From the NCBI GenBank assembly GCA_031769625.1, contig JAUIMM010000040.1, positions 9,172,001 through 9,236,000 of the forward strand: a DNA stretch of 64,000 nt. The letters are read 5' to 3'. The position numbers were made by a program, and so were the translations under genes. Source of the stretch: Taudactylus pleione (Eukaryota > Chordata > Amphibia > Anura > Myobatrachidae). Below, piece by piece: positions 36,347-47,315 of the stretch; positions within the stretch are counted from its first letter, which is position 1; every line of letters begins with the position of its first letter. The notes below the pieces were generated by a model. The model had not been told where the DNA came from, did no database searches, and saw nothing but the letters and a program-made list of their open reading frames with translations.

Positions 36347-37285
36347 TCAGGAAGCTGGCGGTCGAAATGCCGACCGCCGGCTTCCCGACAGTGAAATCCC
36401 GGCATGGGTCTAATGATAGGGTATGCAGTCGGGAAACCGGCTGCCTTAATACCGACAGCCGGCTTCCCGACTGCTTTATCCCAGCGTGAGATAAATGACC
36501 GGCGTCTATATCTAGACGCTATTCATTTTTCCGACGCCAGGTGCCGCGAGCGGACAGCCGCAGGGGGGAGGATTAGGTTTAGGGCACCAGGGGGGGACTT
36601 AGGGTTAGGCACCCCCCGGGAGGGTTAGAGTTAGGCTAGGGAATGGGGGGTTAGGGTTAGGCACCCCCGGGGCGAAGTTAGGGTTAGGCACCCCCCGGGG
36701 GACTTAGGTTTAGGCACTTAGAGAGGGAGATTAGGGTTAGGCACTTGGGGGGGAGGTTAGGGTTAGGCACCCATAAGGAGGGTTAGGGTTAAGGGGTTAG
36801 GTTAGTTTATACTTTCCTTAGGGATGATCGGGATTTCCAGCGCTGTCGGGCTTCCGCTGCCGGGCTCTGCTGATCTGTCGGGCTGCCGCTGCCGGGCTCT
36901 GCTGATCTGTCGGGCTGCCGCTGCCGGGAATCAAACTGCCGGCCATGCGGCAGCCGGGATTCCATACCGATTCCTATGACAGGAGTCTAAATACCGATGC
37001 CTATCATAAGACCCACGCCGAAATCCCGATGCCCGGCATACCAAACGTAGGTAAGCCGGGCATCGGGAGCCAATAGCCGCAGGGGGGAGGGTTAGATTTA
37101 GGGACTCCCGGGGGGACTTAGGGTTGTCCTAGGGGAAGGGGGGGTTAGCATCAGGCACCACCAGGGGGGAGGTTAGGTTTAGGCACCCCCTCGGGAGGGT
37201 TAGGCACCCCTGGGGGGAGGTCATGCACCCCTAAGGGAGGGTTAGTGGTCTTACTCACCTCAGTCGGGATCTTCATGTGCCGGCC
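36347..37285. mobile_element. Compound TTAGGG-rich dispersed element
   Basis: It opens 'gggatgtagtcaggaagc' and contains a strong hairpin (arms 36425-36442 and 36454-36473). One TTAGGG-rich tandem lies at 36570-36800 and a second, related block at 37085-37245. The sequence 'gggctctgctgatctgtcg' is directly duplicated near 36863 and 36894. It appears to be two copies in tandem or one inserted beside another. Confidence 0.65.
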
Positions 37286-37295
37286 TTATAAATAA

Positions 37296-37298
<3 letters not shown>

Positions 37299-37346
<48 letters not shown>
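37299..37346. repeat. (TA)24 microsatellite
   Basis: A pure TA run adjoining the right end of the TTAGGG-rich cluster. Confidence 0.97.
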
Positions 37347-37348
<2 letters not shown>

Positions 37349-37349
37349 G

Positions 37350-38855
37350 CACATTTTAACAATAATTGTGGTGCACTAATATAAGAATCTTATTTAAAAA
37401 CATGGTGTAGTACACACAGATGGGATGTGACTTTGCTGTGCATTCTCTAACCTGTGCTAACCAAAGTTGTAGCTGTTATCTGATTGGTTTCTGAAAATGT
37501 CAGCACATTTATACACATTGTATTAAATAAACACCAGAGTCTTGTCTGCTCTTTGAGAATTCCACACTCACACCCCAGGAGCCAGGGAAAACAGTCTGGA
37601 TGTATAAACTTGGTTTTATATATAGAGATGTTACAATTTCTTCCACTCTACGCAATTAAGTTTACAGAATGACAATTGGAGAGAGGTGCATACAGACACT
37701 TGCAGGTCAAATTAGGGAGAAATAGATATCGCTGACCTGAATACACAATAGGGGCCAAAACAATGGATCACGCAGACATTCCAGTGATGAACAAAGCAAT
37801 ATTTTCTCCCATAATAAGTCACTTTGTTAAGCATTACGGCAACTCTACACCCTCTTGCAGTTTTTTTTAATACAGAAACCGCAAAACTATTTAATTTGTC
37901 ATTATAAGATGGCAACCAGTGGGGGGAGGAGGAGGAGGAACAGGTGAACCTGGAATCAAGAGCCTTCAGATTGTTAGTGGAACTTCCACTCCTACCCACC
38001 TCCGCAATATCACCACAGCGGCCCTTTTCTGATATGGTCTGAGAGAGAAACCATAGAGATGCTCACAGGGCTCCAGCAGGTTAATAAATTGTAACATCCA
38101 AGTGGGAACCTTTCCAATAGATCATCACATTCAGGTTTATCATGTTTGAACACTGCTCCTTTTTCTAAATTACTTACAGGGACACTTACAGTCTAAAAAA
38201 GGCAATTGCTAGAAGATCAATAACGCAGCCATTTTCACCTGGAAAAATGAATGTCTCTGGACACTTGTGACAGGTGCAAGTGACTCACTCCATTTTATTA
38301 GAACAAGGTACCTTTGAGAGACAGAGAATTGTTATATTTCACAGGTGAATGTACAACTCATTAGGATTTTTAACCCCCTCAAGTTATTTTTTTTACATCA
38401 CTGAGTCTATGAAATAATAAATTCAGGAAATGTGCCACAGAGCACCAAGCTAATTTTCTTAACTACATATAATAATAATAAAAAAAAAATAGTTACAGAA
38501 GTAGCTATCCTCTTTGCAAATATACAGCTAAACAGACCTGTGATTAATTACCAATCTTCAGAGGACACACAAATAATTGACTAGTGTCCTCCAGTTGACA
38601 ATGAAAGTGTTTCAATAGCTTTAAATTATATATATCTGTGGGAGTGGTGCCATAGTTGTTTACTGTATTTCTAACGAGCAAAGTTTAGGAAAGATTGAGA
38701 ATACCCAATCAGTTAAGATATGATTGGATTTCAAAAATGTATCTACTCCAGGAATACTGTTGGTCCATCACAAAAAAATAGAAAATAAAATCTAGCACAC
38801 AATTGTGATTTTGTCCTGAAAAGTTAGCTGCTGACATCTGTGTGAATTGGGTGTT
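37350..38855. other. Unrecognised AT-rich sequence
   Basis: No supported gene or element. The minus-strand ORF at 37712-37999 has a Ser-rich stretch from a 'gga' run and no family motif. Confidence 0.45.
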
Positions 38856-38857
38856 TA

Positions 38858-39199
38858 AAGCTGGGGACACACTGACAGATATATTGGCCGATCAATTGAT
38901 TGGCCAATATATCCGGTGTCAGTAGGCCAGTGCGTACCAGTGATATGACTGAACAACGTCGTTCACAGATATATCGCGTCGGCTGTGCTTCACAGTCGAT
39001 GGCAGATATATCTGTCCATCGGCTAGTGTGTACGGGCGGTCTGCCAACTGCCGGTACACATGCAGCAGAGGCCGCAGGAAGGGAGGGCGGGACACGCCCC
39101 CCCCAGCCAGCGGGACCCTCGGCCAGAAGCAGATGATGGTCGTTCAGTGTATGGACGACCATCATCTGCATATATATCTGTGCAGTGTGTGCCCACCAT
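38858..39199. mobile_element. 'gctggggacacac' MITE
   Basis: The ends 'aagctggggacacactg' and 'cagtgtgtgcccaccat' are inverted. Internal hairpins include 'tattggccgatcaattgattggccaata' (38881-38908) and 'atgatggtcgt...acgaccatcat'. It is the closest relative of 29849-30260. Confidence 0.7.
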
Positions 39200-39240
39200 A
39201 ACACTTGCTAGGAGAGCCCAAAGATTCTGGGACAGAGTTA

Positions 39241-39579
39241 AGATGCATACACACTAGACGATATTTTGCACTATTTGCCCGATTTCGAGGCATCGGAACA
39301 ACAAATCGTGTAAAATATGTCCAAATCATGAGTGTCCGACCACGATGCCGATGCGCGTACCTGCGGATCACACATCGCATCTTCAGATCTTGCCTATAGC
39401 AGGCAAGATCTGCCTATCTCGTACACAAAGCACTAGAAACCATTAAGGATGCACAATAGATCGTTGGTCAGATTTATCACTTTTTAGCACCATATCTTGT
39501 CCTGGAGTGCTGGGGAGAGTTCAAGGGAAATCGTTCATGATATTGCATCGTGAGCACATCGTCTAGTGTGTATGCACCT
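39241..39579. mobile_element. Harbinger-like MITE, TTA duplication
   Basis: It starts AGATGCATACACACTAGACG and ends CGTCTAGTGTGTATGCACCT (one mismatch region), with TTA on both sides (39238-39240, 39580-39582). The interior is 'cgat'-rich with hairpin 'agatcttgcctatagcaggcaagatct'-type arms at about 39385-39412. Confidence 0.75.
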
Positions 39580-39582
39580 TTA

Positions 39583-41280
39583 CAGTCTTCTACCAGCCAT
39601 GGGACGAACAGCCAACTTGCACCACAAATCTGTACTGGAGCAGTGCCATGATTATTAATACATAGTGCCCTTAGTATGCCAGAAAGCAGGTGGGAGACCT
39701 ATTTACCAGAAGAAGCAAGATTCTATGGTAACATATGAGTCCAATAAGGAACAGTTCTATGAGTTAATACTGAATGCTATGTTTTGCACAAACCTAACCA
39801 TATGCATCACTAAAAGATCATTATGCCGACTGTCATTCAAGCACAGTGGCGAGAAAGCATTCTGCTCGGCTTCAAAGATTGAAAATAAAGAAGAAAATGG
39901 GAGCAAAATATAGACAAATATGACCTAAAAACATTCAACAAATGGGGGGCAGCCACCAGGTCAGTTTTACAAAACATCACCCCCATTTTGTAAGGATGCT
40001 GAGACCAGGATCTTTGTTTTCCAACGTAGATTTCCACGGGTCGTCCGCCGCATCCTCAGATCTTGTGTACATGCAGAAAGCTCGGATGCAGCATGGCCCC
40101 CACTACCCCCCGCCATCGCTGACGGCATTGGCACCCCCGCTGGATCAGTCGCTTACGAGGTCGGTACACACTGGTACCGGTCTTAAGTAAACTAAGAGCT
40201 AACTGAAAATTTGTATTGGCATTTATCGCAGCAATACAGATTTTATAGGAGCTGGAATTTACCAATTAAACACCATGACTGAGGGCTTAATCTACATCAC
40301 TGACAGACTAGTGCTACCAGCAAAGGGTCTGTGTGAATTGTGCATGTTCAGCCTGTAGCTGCACCTGCACATAGTAGTTTCACCCAGCGGGGATCAAGGT
40401 CTTCCATTGACAGGTATAGGTATCACCATCTGAAGACAAATTAAGCAGACACTGTGTTTCCCATAACATGCAGTATGTGGATATACAGTGACTGCAAGAG
40501 AAATCCATGCTTTCTCCATGGTCCCAAACAAAAACAAAAAAAAAAGGCTGAGAAAGTTATCACCGCTTCATAAATTAACCCCTATGTTTCACAAACACAA
40601 TATAGTTTTGTTTTTCAAAACATACCTCACAATATGGCAGTCACTAAATTCCTCTGCCCTCTTGCACAACAGACATAACTACACAGATAATATCAGGAAT
40701 GTTTATGATTTGTGGATATTAAACAGAGCTAAAAAGAGGTTCCAGTAATTGGCTGCTTCTCTCAGACCACCTTTAAAATGATAGAGCTGTTCCAATGTGG
40801 AATAGAACTGCATGAACATTATATTAATATAAAATAGCCAGTCCAATGTCCAGAGGCCACCAGCAAGCACTTAAAAGTGAAAATAATACACTGTGTAGAA
40901 AAAACATGTAACTGTGTTGCAACTCGATACACATTGACCGGCCTGATCCACTGGCATGTGTATATCTTCATTAATTCTAAAATAACATGTTATATTGCAG
41001 TTAGGTGCAACACTGCTCCTACTGTCACTAGCTCTCATCAAACCGCAAAGTTTAGCATTTTGGGGGGTTGGTCACATTCTCAACAGCAATATAAATAAGA
41101 CTGAGAAGGCCATCCCAGACCTCTCCCCGGACAGCAATCCGTGCAAACACCACAAGTACCAGCTGGCTACAGGACTGGAATGGAATATACAAATCTTACT
41201 TACACAGAAACAAGCTGAGAGCACTTGGGCGTGTGTAGAGCACGCCCAGCCCCGCACGGGGACCTCATTCCCACATCGCC
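39583..41280. other. Mostly unrecognised sequence
   Basis: A decayed fragment with 'ggtcggtacacactgg' near 40160 may belong to the 'gtacacac' MITE group. The ORF at 39665-39913 (+) shows no known domain. Confidence 0.4.
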
Positions 41281-41283
41281 TAC

Positions 41284-41409
41284 AGTAATATGCCCGGAGG
41301 AGTGCTTGGGAAAGCTAAACACAATTCCCACAATACGGATTAGAAGCCCCATCAATGTAACAGTAAATATGAAGGAAACCTTGGAGTCATGACAGTCGCT
41401 CCGTTCATT
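41284..41409 (-). CDS. Candidate exon 2 of an unidentified minus-strand gene
   Basis: On the minus strand a possible acceptor (tcttcgtgcag) precedes an open 126-nt segment ending at a possible donor (ATTACT followed by GTAGGC). Both boundaries fall in phase 0, and the segment continues the frame of the candidate exon at 41922-41990. It would encode 42 residues beginning NERSDCHDSK, then about 23 hydrophobic residues (VSFIFTVTLMGLLIRIVGIV and onward), then FPKHSSGHIT. This reads like a single membrane anchor behind a short polar N-terminus, as in type II membrane proteins. I do not recognise the protein, no later exon was found, and the donor is weak. A chance ORF remains quite possible. Confidence 0.25.
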
Positions 41410-41921
41410 CTGCACGAAGAGAGTTTATCTATTGAAACTTAAAAAAAAACAACATTCTTTGTACTACAGGGGGGCGTTAGTAAGTGAGGTATATCAGATG
41501 ATATTCCGTACAATGGGGATGAATACACGGTGCATGTATATTATGGAGTGAGCTGCAGGTAAGACGTCTACATGAAGCCCATAAAGGGCAGTCACCATCA
41601 GTCAGGAGTCATGGGCAGCAGTCCCGGGTGTACAGTCAGCAGTCACAGCAGGAACCTGGCACACCCCCGCCCTGCATGTGCCCGGGACTAGATCTATTAC
41701 TGAGTAAATGTCAAAGTCCAGTCACAGCAGCAGATGTCCTGGCAGCCAGGACACCTCTGTATGTACTGCCACACACAGGACTAAGCTGGAGATCCCCCTT
41801 CCTAGCCCCCGCCATAGGAGATCCGACTCCGTACACAGACTGGGGAAAGATAGAGGCGAGGCACGCTGGCCAACTGCAACAGGTGATATGACACACACAC
41901 AGCATGTCAGCACTCACTCAC

Positions 41922-41990
41922 CCAAGTTTTAGCTGAGTGCAGCCAGTGCTGGGCTGATCCCCGGGTCTCTAGTCCAGCATCAGCGATCAT
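41922..41990 (-). CDS. Candidate first coding exon of the same minus-strand gene
   Basis: The minus-strand segment runs from an ATG (41990-41988, context gcgggATGa) to an excellent donor, CTTGG followed by GTGAGTGAGT. It would encode MIADAGLETRGSAQHWLHSA plus KTW, 23 residues, ending in phase 0. It lies within a GC- and CpG-rich stretch that looks like a promoter and 5' UTR, while the surrounding 40 kb is AT-rich. The upstream frame stays open to 42317, but the low-complexity Phe run suggests that part is untranslated. Support is the donor, the base composition and the matching phase of 41284-41409. No homologue is recognised. Confidence 0.28.
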
Positions 41991-42320
41991 CCCGCAGCGC
42001 CCACACACCCAGCGCCCATATCTGTCTTCCAGGGGAGAGCTCCGGGCTACAGCTGCACGGGATTCCTGTGAGAGAGGAGGAGAGCCGGGCACAGACACAC
42101 CTGTGGGCGCTGCACACATCCGCTCCCTAGCACAATACCAGACAGGAAACTGAAAAAAAAAAAAAACCCAGCGGAGAAAGGAGAGAGGGAGAGACAAGTC
42201 CTCCCCCCAGCGCCGCAGCATCGGGTTACACAGGCGGCTGGCCGTGCCGGGGAATGATGGGGTATAGGGGTGGGTGGGAGAGACAAACAGTGCTGCCCCC
42301 TCCTCATCGCTAATCACTCA
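41930..42320 (-). promoter_or_regulatory. GC/CpG-rich stretch, possible promoter and 5' UTR
   Basis: Many CpG dinucleotides ('gcagcgccc', 'ccagcgccgcagcatcgg') stand out from AT-rich surroundings. It precedes the candidate exon with the strong minus-strand donor. No clear TATA box is seen. It could instead be part of an unrecognised GC-rich repeat. Confidence 0.35.
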
Positions 42321-42442
42321 CCACATCGGCTTTATCAATGACAAAGGCGTGTTTTGCTTCTCACTATCGGATTGCATTCACAGCAGCACTTCTGATTTAT
42401 CACAATAAATAAACACATACTGCGCTCACAGCTATGAAGCCG

Positions 42443-43054
42443 AACGCACAATCACAGAGCGCACAATCACAGAACGCACAATCACAGAACGCACAATCAC
42501 AGAACGCACAATCACAGAGTACACAATCACAGAACACACAATCACAGAACGCACAATCACAGAACGCACAATCACAGAGCGCACAATCACAGAGTGCACA
42601 ATCACAGAACGCACAATCACAGAACACAAAATAACAGAGCGCACAATCACAGAACGTACAATCACAGAACGCACAATCACAGAGCGCACAATCACAGAGT
42701 GCACAATCACAGAACGCACAATCACAGAACACAAAATAACAGCGCACAATCACAGAACGCACAATCACAGAACACACAATCACAGAGCGCACAATCACAG
42801 AGTACACAATCACAGAACACACAATCACAGAGTGCACAATCACAGAACACACAATCACAGAACGCACAATCACAGAACGCACAATCACAGAGCGCACAAT
42901 CACAGAACGCACAATCACAGAACACAAAATAACAGAGCGCACAATCACAGAATGCACAATCACAGAGCGCACAATCACAGAACACACAATCACAGAGCGC
43001 ACAATCACAGAGCACACAATCACAGAACACACAATCACAGAGCGCACAATCACA
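42443..43054. repeat. 15-bp minisatellite, about 41 units
   Basis: The unit is 'cacaatcacagaacg' with variants at the last positions (agcg, agtg, acac). A variant joint 'aacacaaaataacag' recurs at about 42624, 42729 and 42924, showing higher-order duplication. Near 42742 a 2-bp loss breaks the period. Because 15 is a multiple of 3, most reading frames stay open, which produces long false ORFs on both strands. Confidence 0.97.
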
Positions 43055-43219
43055 AGTTTGCTTATTTTTATTAGTATTTACTTAGTTCACCGAGAAAATA
43101 TTTACTGCCTAAATTCTGCCTATTTACAAAGCAGCGGATTTACAATCCTCATTTTTTATATATTTTGTCTGCCATAATTAAAAGGGCAATTATAGTAAAT
43201 GCAAAATCAGGATTGTTTT

Positions 43220-43470
43220 ATTATTTATTACCAGTTATTTATATAGTGCACACATATTCCGCAGCGCTTTACAGAGAATATTTGGTCATTCACATCAGTC
43301 CCTGCCCCAGTGGAGCTTACAATCTATATTCACATACACACTAGGGTTAATTTTAGTTGGGAGTCAATTAACCTACCAGTATGTTTGTAGTGTGGGAGGA
43401 AACCGGAGCACCCGGAGGAAGCCCATGCAAGCACAGGGAGAATATACAAACTCCACACAGGTAGAGCTGT
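43220..43470 (-). repeat. Dispersed repeat, inverse copy of the 28080 family
   Basis: Read on the plus strand it contains 'attccgcagcgctttacag', 'catcagtccctgcccc', 'ggagcttacaat' and 'gtgggaggaaaccggagcac', a sequence widely dispersed in fish and frog genomes. It is longer than the copy at 28080. Confidence 0.65.
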
Positions 43471-43694
43471 GTTGTGGTTTTGCATTAAGTATCATTGCCC
43501 TTTTAAATTTGGCAGCAAAATCTGTTAAAAAAAGGTATTTTGTAAAATCTTTGCTTAGTAAATATGCCCTTATGAGATATACTGTATATATATTTAGCTA
43601 TAAATTGGCCTATGCATTAATAATCACAGAGCTGCCGCAATTAATAAGTATCTGTTTCACGGAAGATATTTTAATTTCGAATTAAAGTATCCCC

Positions 43695-43967
43695 GCTATG
43701 TAGTCAGTGAAACTCGCAGGGACAGCGGTGGTGATAACGCTCTCCCTGTGAGTTGCATCCCATCATTTTGGAGGAGAACGACTTCTCCAGAGGTGGTTGA
43801 AGCAAAGATGGTGGAACAATTTAAACACGCTGGGGATAGGCATAAGAATATCCTTAAGAGAGATCTATGGAGCAAATAGGGTTGAAGTTGCCAAAAGGAT
43901 AAATTAAAAGAGACAGACTAGATGGGCCAAGTGGTTCTTATCTGCCATCAAATTCTATGTTTCTATG
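43695..43967 (+). mobile_element. CR1-like LINE 3' end, truncated
   Basis: A frame reading PEVVEAKMVEQFKHAGDRHK, then NILKRDL, matches the extreme C-terminus of CR1-type reverse transcriptase ORFs. It is followed by 'gatgggccaagtggttctta' and a short 'tctatgtttctatg' 3' tail, the usual CR1 ending. All upstream coding sequence is missing, as expected from 5' truncation during reverse transcription. Confidence 0.7.
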
Positions 43968-43994
43968 TAATCTGACACTGCGCATGCGCACAAA

Positions 43995-44550
43995 AGGCCT
44001 GATTCAGGGCCGGACGCTATTTGCGCTTGCTCGTTCAGGAAAAAAGGGGTGGCTATTCAAATGAACCGTTCGCTCTTTGCGGCCTGTTCATGCCTCTAGG
44101 TCTGAACGAGCGAACAAAACATGCGGTCGTTTTTTGGAAAACTACGCCCCCTGGCCGCTCGCATCCTACGTCATGTCCGCTATTTATTAGATTAATCGAG
44201 TACATTGACCAGCGTATGAGCTGCTCGCTATTCTTGTGGTTGGTTTTTCCTACCGCAATCTTGCGAGCAGTTCTGACTATAAAATAACCCAGTGACGTGG
44301 TCAATGACGCTGCTGTATTAATTATGCACACCCTTAAAACGCCCGTTTTGACCTTTAAGCACGCCTGTGTTCGGATCTCCTCTCCCCGTTTTCAAGCACC
44401 TTCCCCTGTTACCACCCACATACGCCTCCTCCTGTCACTCAAAATAGCAGGCATTCGCTATTTAGCAAACAAACGATTTTCGGCCGCACTGACTGGTTCG
44501 CGCATGCGTATTACGATCCGTACGCTTACGAGCGGCTCTGAATCAGGCCC
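43995..44550. mobile_element. GGGCCTGATTCAGAG family element, AAA flanks
   Basis: The left end reads 'aGGCCTGATTCAG' and the right 'CTCTGAATCAGGCCC', with AAA next to both ends. The interior has 'cgctatt', 'gctcgtt' and other CpG-containing segments and no transposase. It is 556 bp. Confidence 0.7.
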
Positions 44551-44554
44551 AAAG

Positions 44555-44890
44555 TCAGTTATCACCGGGGGAGAGATCGGAAGAGCTCTCTCTTGCTTGT
44601 GAGCATTCATAGGCTTAAAGTGGTTTACACCATCTGAAGATGGAGTAAACTAATGGGGCCAAACTCCGTAAAGTTTTACTCTTCGAAGATTGGTACATGG
44701 GGGTTAGATTGTAGTATTGATAATAATGGGGACTGCGACCTGCAGCGTTAATTAGGACTCTGCTGGAGATTTCTATGAAATCTCTTGCATTGTGCTATTC
44801 GTACATAGCAAACAAAGTCATAAAATTATGCAAAACGTGCAGTTTCTACGTAATTTTCTGAAAAAAAATTCTTGATAAATTAGTATTTTA
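44555..44890. other. Unrecognised sequence
   Basis: No supported feature between the MITE and the Tc1 derivative. Confidence 0.4.
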
Positions 44891-44894
44891 TATA

Positions 44895-45362
44895 TACACT
44901 ATGTAGACAAAATTGATTGGACACTACAAGCAAATAGATCAACAAGATTTTATTGACATTCCTGGACAACAGCAGGCGGTGTGTTTTGCCATTCCGCCTT
45001 AAGTACAGTGACCAAATGTGACTCTAAAGACGGTCTAGTCAGCCTAGGATGCACCCGTCGCTCCAGTTCGTCCCAGAGGTTCTCAATGGGCTTAAGATCT
45101 GGACTGAGTTGGCCAGTCCATCCGGGTTGCCGAATATTCTGTATACCAGTCCAGCATTGCCCTAAAAACATGACAGGTGGCATTGTCGTCCTGATAAAAA
45201 TATTAATTGTTTCCGTAGAACTGCCACAATGTAGGAAGCACAGAGTTATCGAGAACATCTCTATACATCTCAGAGTTAATGTGACCATGCATTACAACTA
45301 GTGGACCCATGCCAAACCAGCTGAAACTTTGGGTGTCCAATCACTTTTGTCTACATAATGTA
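44895..45362 (-). mobile_element. Tc1-like deletion derivative
   Basis: The ends 'ctatgtagacaaaattgatt' and 'tcacttttgtctacataatg' are inverted repeats, with TA at the left border. Only about 470 bp lies between them, keeping the C-terminal third of the transposase on the minus strand. This is a third Tc1 subfamily in the window. Confidence 0.85.
44950..45288 (-). pseudogene. Tc1 transposase C-terminal remnant with DE region
   Basis: The frame contains SPDLKPIENLWDELERRVHP, the hallmark of the third catalytic block of Tc1 transposases, in which the acidic residue after 'PIEN.W' contributes to the metal-binding triad. The rest of the 112 residues is the C-terminal tail ending NTPPAVVQECQ. The N-terminal DNA-binding half and the first catalytic Asp are deleted, so no activity is possible. 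The ATG at its start is not the original one. It sits within the deletion derivative at 44895-45362. Confidence 0.85.
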
Positions 45363-45364
45363 GA

Positions 45365-45581
45365 CAGCTAGATAGATAGATATAGAAACACCCATCCAAT
45401 CCAAATAGATAAGGCAGAACCAGTACTCACTTGAATCAATGAAGAAGCCTTGTTTACATATATGCATTATGGGTATACATACAGAGGTGGCATTAACCGG
45501 GTGCCCAACAGTCAGTTTCAACTGTTGGCAGTTTTCCTCAGGGGTGACCTGGTCATGTAGTGTATTGAGTCCAAGAGTATT

Positions 45582-45633
<52 letters not shown>

Positions 45634-46045
45634 GAAAACTGCGACGGCACTCCAATTTTGATGCTACAAAAAGTTTGTTTTATTCCGCAAACAGCCAAAT
45701 TCGTTGCCTCTTCCTCTTGCATCAAGTATTCAAAAATATTTGAAATTGAGTGCTTACCACTTACAAAGGTATGTATATTGTAAGTCCCTGTACGTGCATG
45801 TTTAATCACTGGTTTGATACTTGGGAAGACAACATAGTGCTAACATAGATGTTGAAGGAGTGAGTGCTGTATCTGACATTGAAATCACACAGCATATATA
45901 GAGAAGGAGCATACACTAATTACCCAGGCATGCCAGGGGGCACAGGTCAGAGCACTAGAATTTATTTTTATATTTACATTTTTTTTCTCTGAATTAACTG
46001 TTATGAAGACCATGGGAGACATGTAGGTAATGACCGAGCTGTTCT
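45365..46045. other. Unrecognised sequence with AT microsatellite
   Basis: Contains the AT run at 45585-45630 and otherwise no recognised element. Confidence 0.4.
45585..45630. repeat. (AT)23 microsatellite
   Basis: 46 bp of uninterrupted AT. Confidence 0.97.
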
Positions 46046-46048
46046 ATA

Positions 46049-46550
46049 GGAATGGGTATGAAGTCCCGGCAGCTGGTTCATATCCCGACACCGGCAGCCC
46101 GAACGGAGAAGATCCCGACAGGGCAGGTAAGTACCCTATCCTTACTCCTCTCCCCCCCTAATCCTCCCTTAGTGGTGCCTAACCTTAACCTCCCCCCTTA
46201 GTGCCTAATCCTAACCTCCCCCCAGGGGTGCCTAACCTCCCCTTACAGTACCCTAACCCTCCCAGGGGGGGGTTGCATAGGCCTATCCTCCCACCTGGGG
46301 GGTGCCTAACCCTCCCCCCTAGGGGTGCCAAACCCTAACCTCTCCCCACCAAAACCTAATCCCACTACACTCCCTAAACCTAACCGTCTTCCCCCACGGC
46401 TAATGCTAAGGGCGCCCCAGACTTACCTAGTTCGGGCTGGCATCCTCCGGAGATAGATGTCAGTATTTTGACGCCTGTTTTAAGTCCCTTATCGGGATTC
46501 AAATGTCGTATTGCGGCCTCCTGTCTCATAACTACATCCCGTTCTATGAT
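46049..46550. mobile_element. CCCTAA-rich dispersed element (inverse orientation)
   Basis: The interior (46150-46400) is a degenerate tandem of 'cctaaccctaacc' with 'ccccc/gggg' spacers, the complement of the TTAGGG blocks at 12015 and 36347. The right end 'ataactacatccc' is the inverse of 'gggatgtagtcag' at 36347. Confidence 0.7.
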
Positions 46551-46554
46551 GCCG

Positions 46555-46975
46555 CTTGATCGTTAAGTCACCAGAATGACCAGTAGTTGTTGGTCTTGCG
46601 AGATGCCGACATCACCATCTCACAAGACTTTGGGCTCCATTTAACAATGAGACATAACCCCTTTGACACTCGCTAAAGAGGTTGTATCTTCTAGTATTTA
46701 ACAACCTGGCATTTCAGTAATACTCATTTTAGACATACGACCTGAGAAATACACAGGTTTATCAACATGTGCCTTTCCTTAGTCCCCGACCCTGGTACAG
46801 AGCAGGGTCGTGGACCTGGGACTCCGACCCAGGTTGTTTGCATTCACACATACAAAAAACCCAGGACGATGCACGTACATGTGCATGTGTCAAAGAGGTA
46901 TAAATGTGATGTGTGTAAGATGATTACATGTGGCCACTATCGGTGTGTGTGAAGCTCTCCTACCGAATTCAATAT
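46555..46975. other. Unrecognised sequence
   Basis: No supported feature. Confidence 0.4.
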
Positions 46976-46979
46976 AAAA

Positions 46980-47315
46980 TGCTGCATTGCCCCCAGTAGT
47001 AGTCCCCCCTATACAGTACCCCCAGTAGTAGACCCCCCTATACAGTGCCCCCAGCAGTAGTCCCCCCTATGCTGCATTGCCCCAGTAGTAGTCCCCCCTA
47101 TATAGTGCCCCCAGTAGTAGTCCCCCCTATACAGTGCCCCCAGTAGTAGTCCCCGCTATGCTGCATTGCCCCCAGTAGTAGTCTCCCTATACAGTGCCCC
47201 CAGTAGTAGTCCACCCTATACAGTGCCCCCAGTAGCGGCCACCCCCCCTAAAGTTCCCCCAGTTGCAGCCCCCCCCTATACAGTACCCCCAGTAGCGGGC
47301 ACCCCCTATACAGTG
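46980..47315. repeat. C-rich tandem repeat, period about 29 bp
   Basis: Units of the form 'ctatacagtgcccccagtag' plus 'tagtcccc' repeat about a dozen times, with larger units marked by 'gctgcattgcc'. The copies decay toward 47315. Confidence 0.85.

Noticed and set aside
41907..42317. 136-codon minus-strand ORF as a complete protein
   Set aside because: It contains a Phe run from an A-tract and reads through a strong splice donor. Only its last part is plausible as a first exon.
42400..43074. Several long ORFs (up to 217 codons) on both strands encoding pentapeptide repeats
   Set aside because: They are an automatic result of a 15-bp tandem repeat without stops. No start context, splice structure or non-repeat domain supports a real protein.
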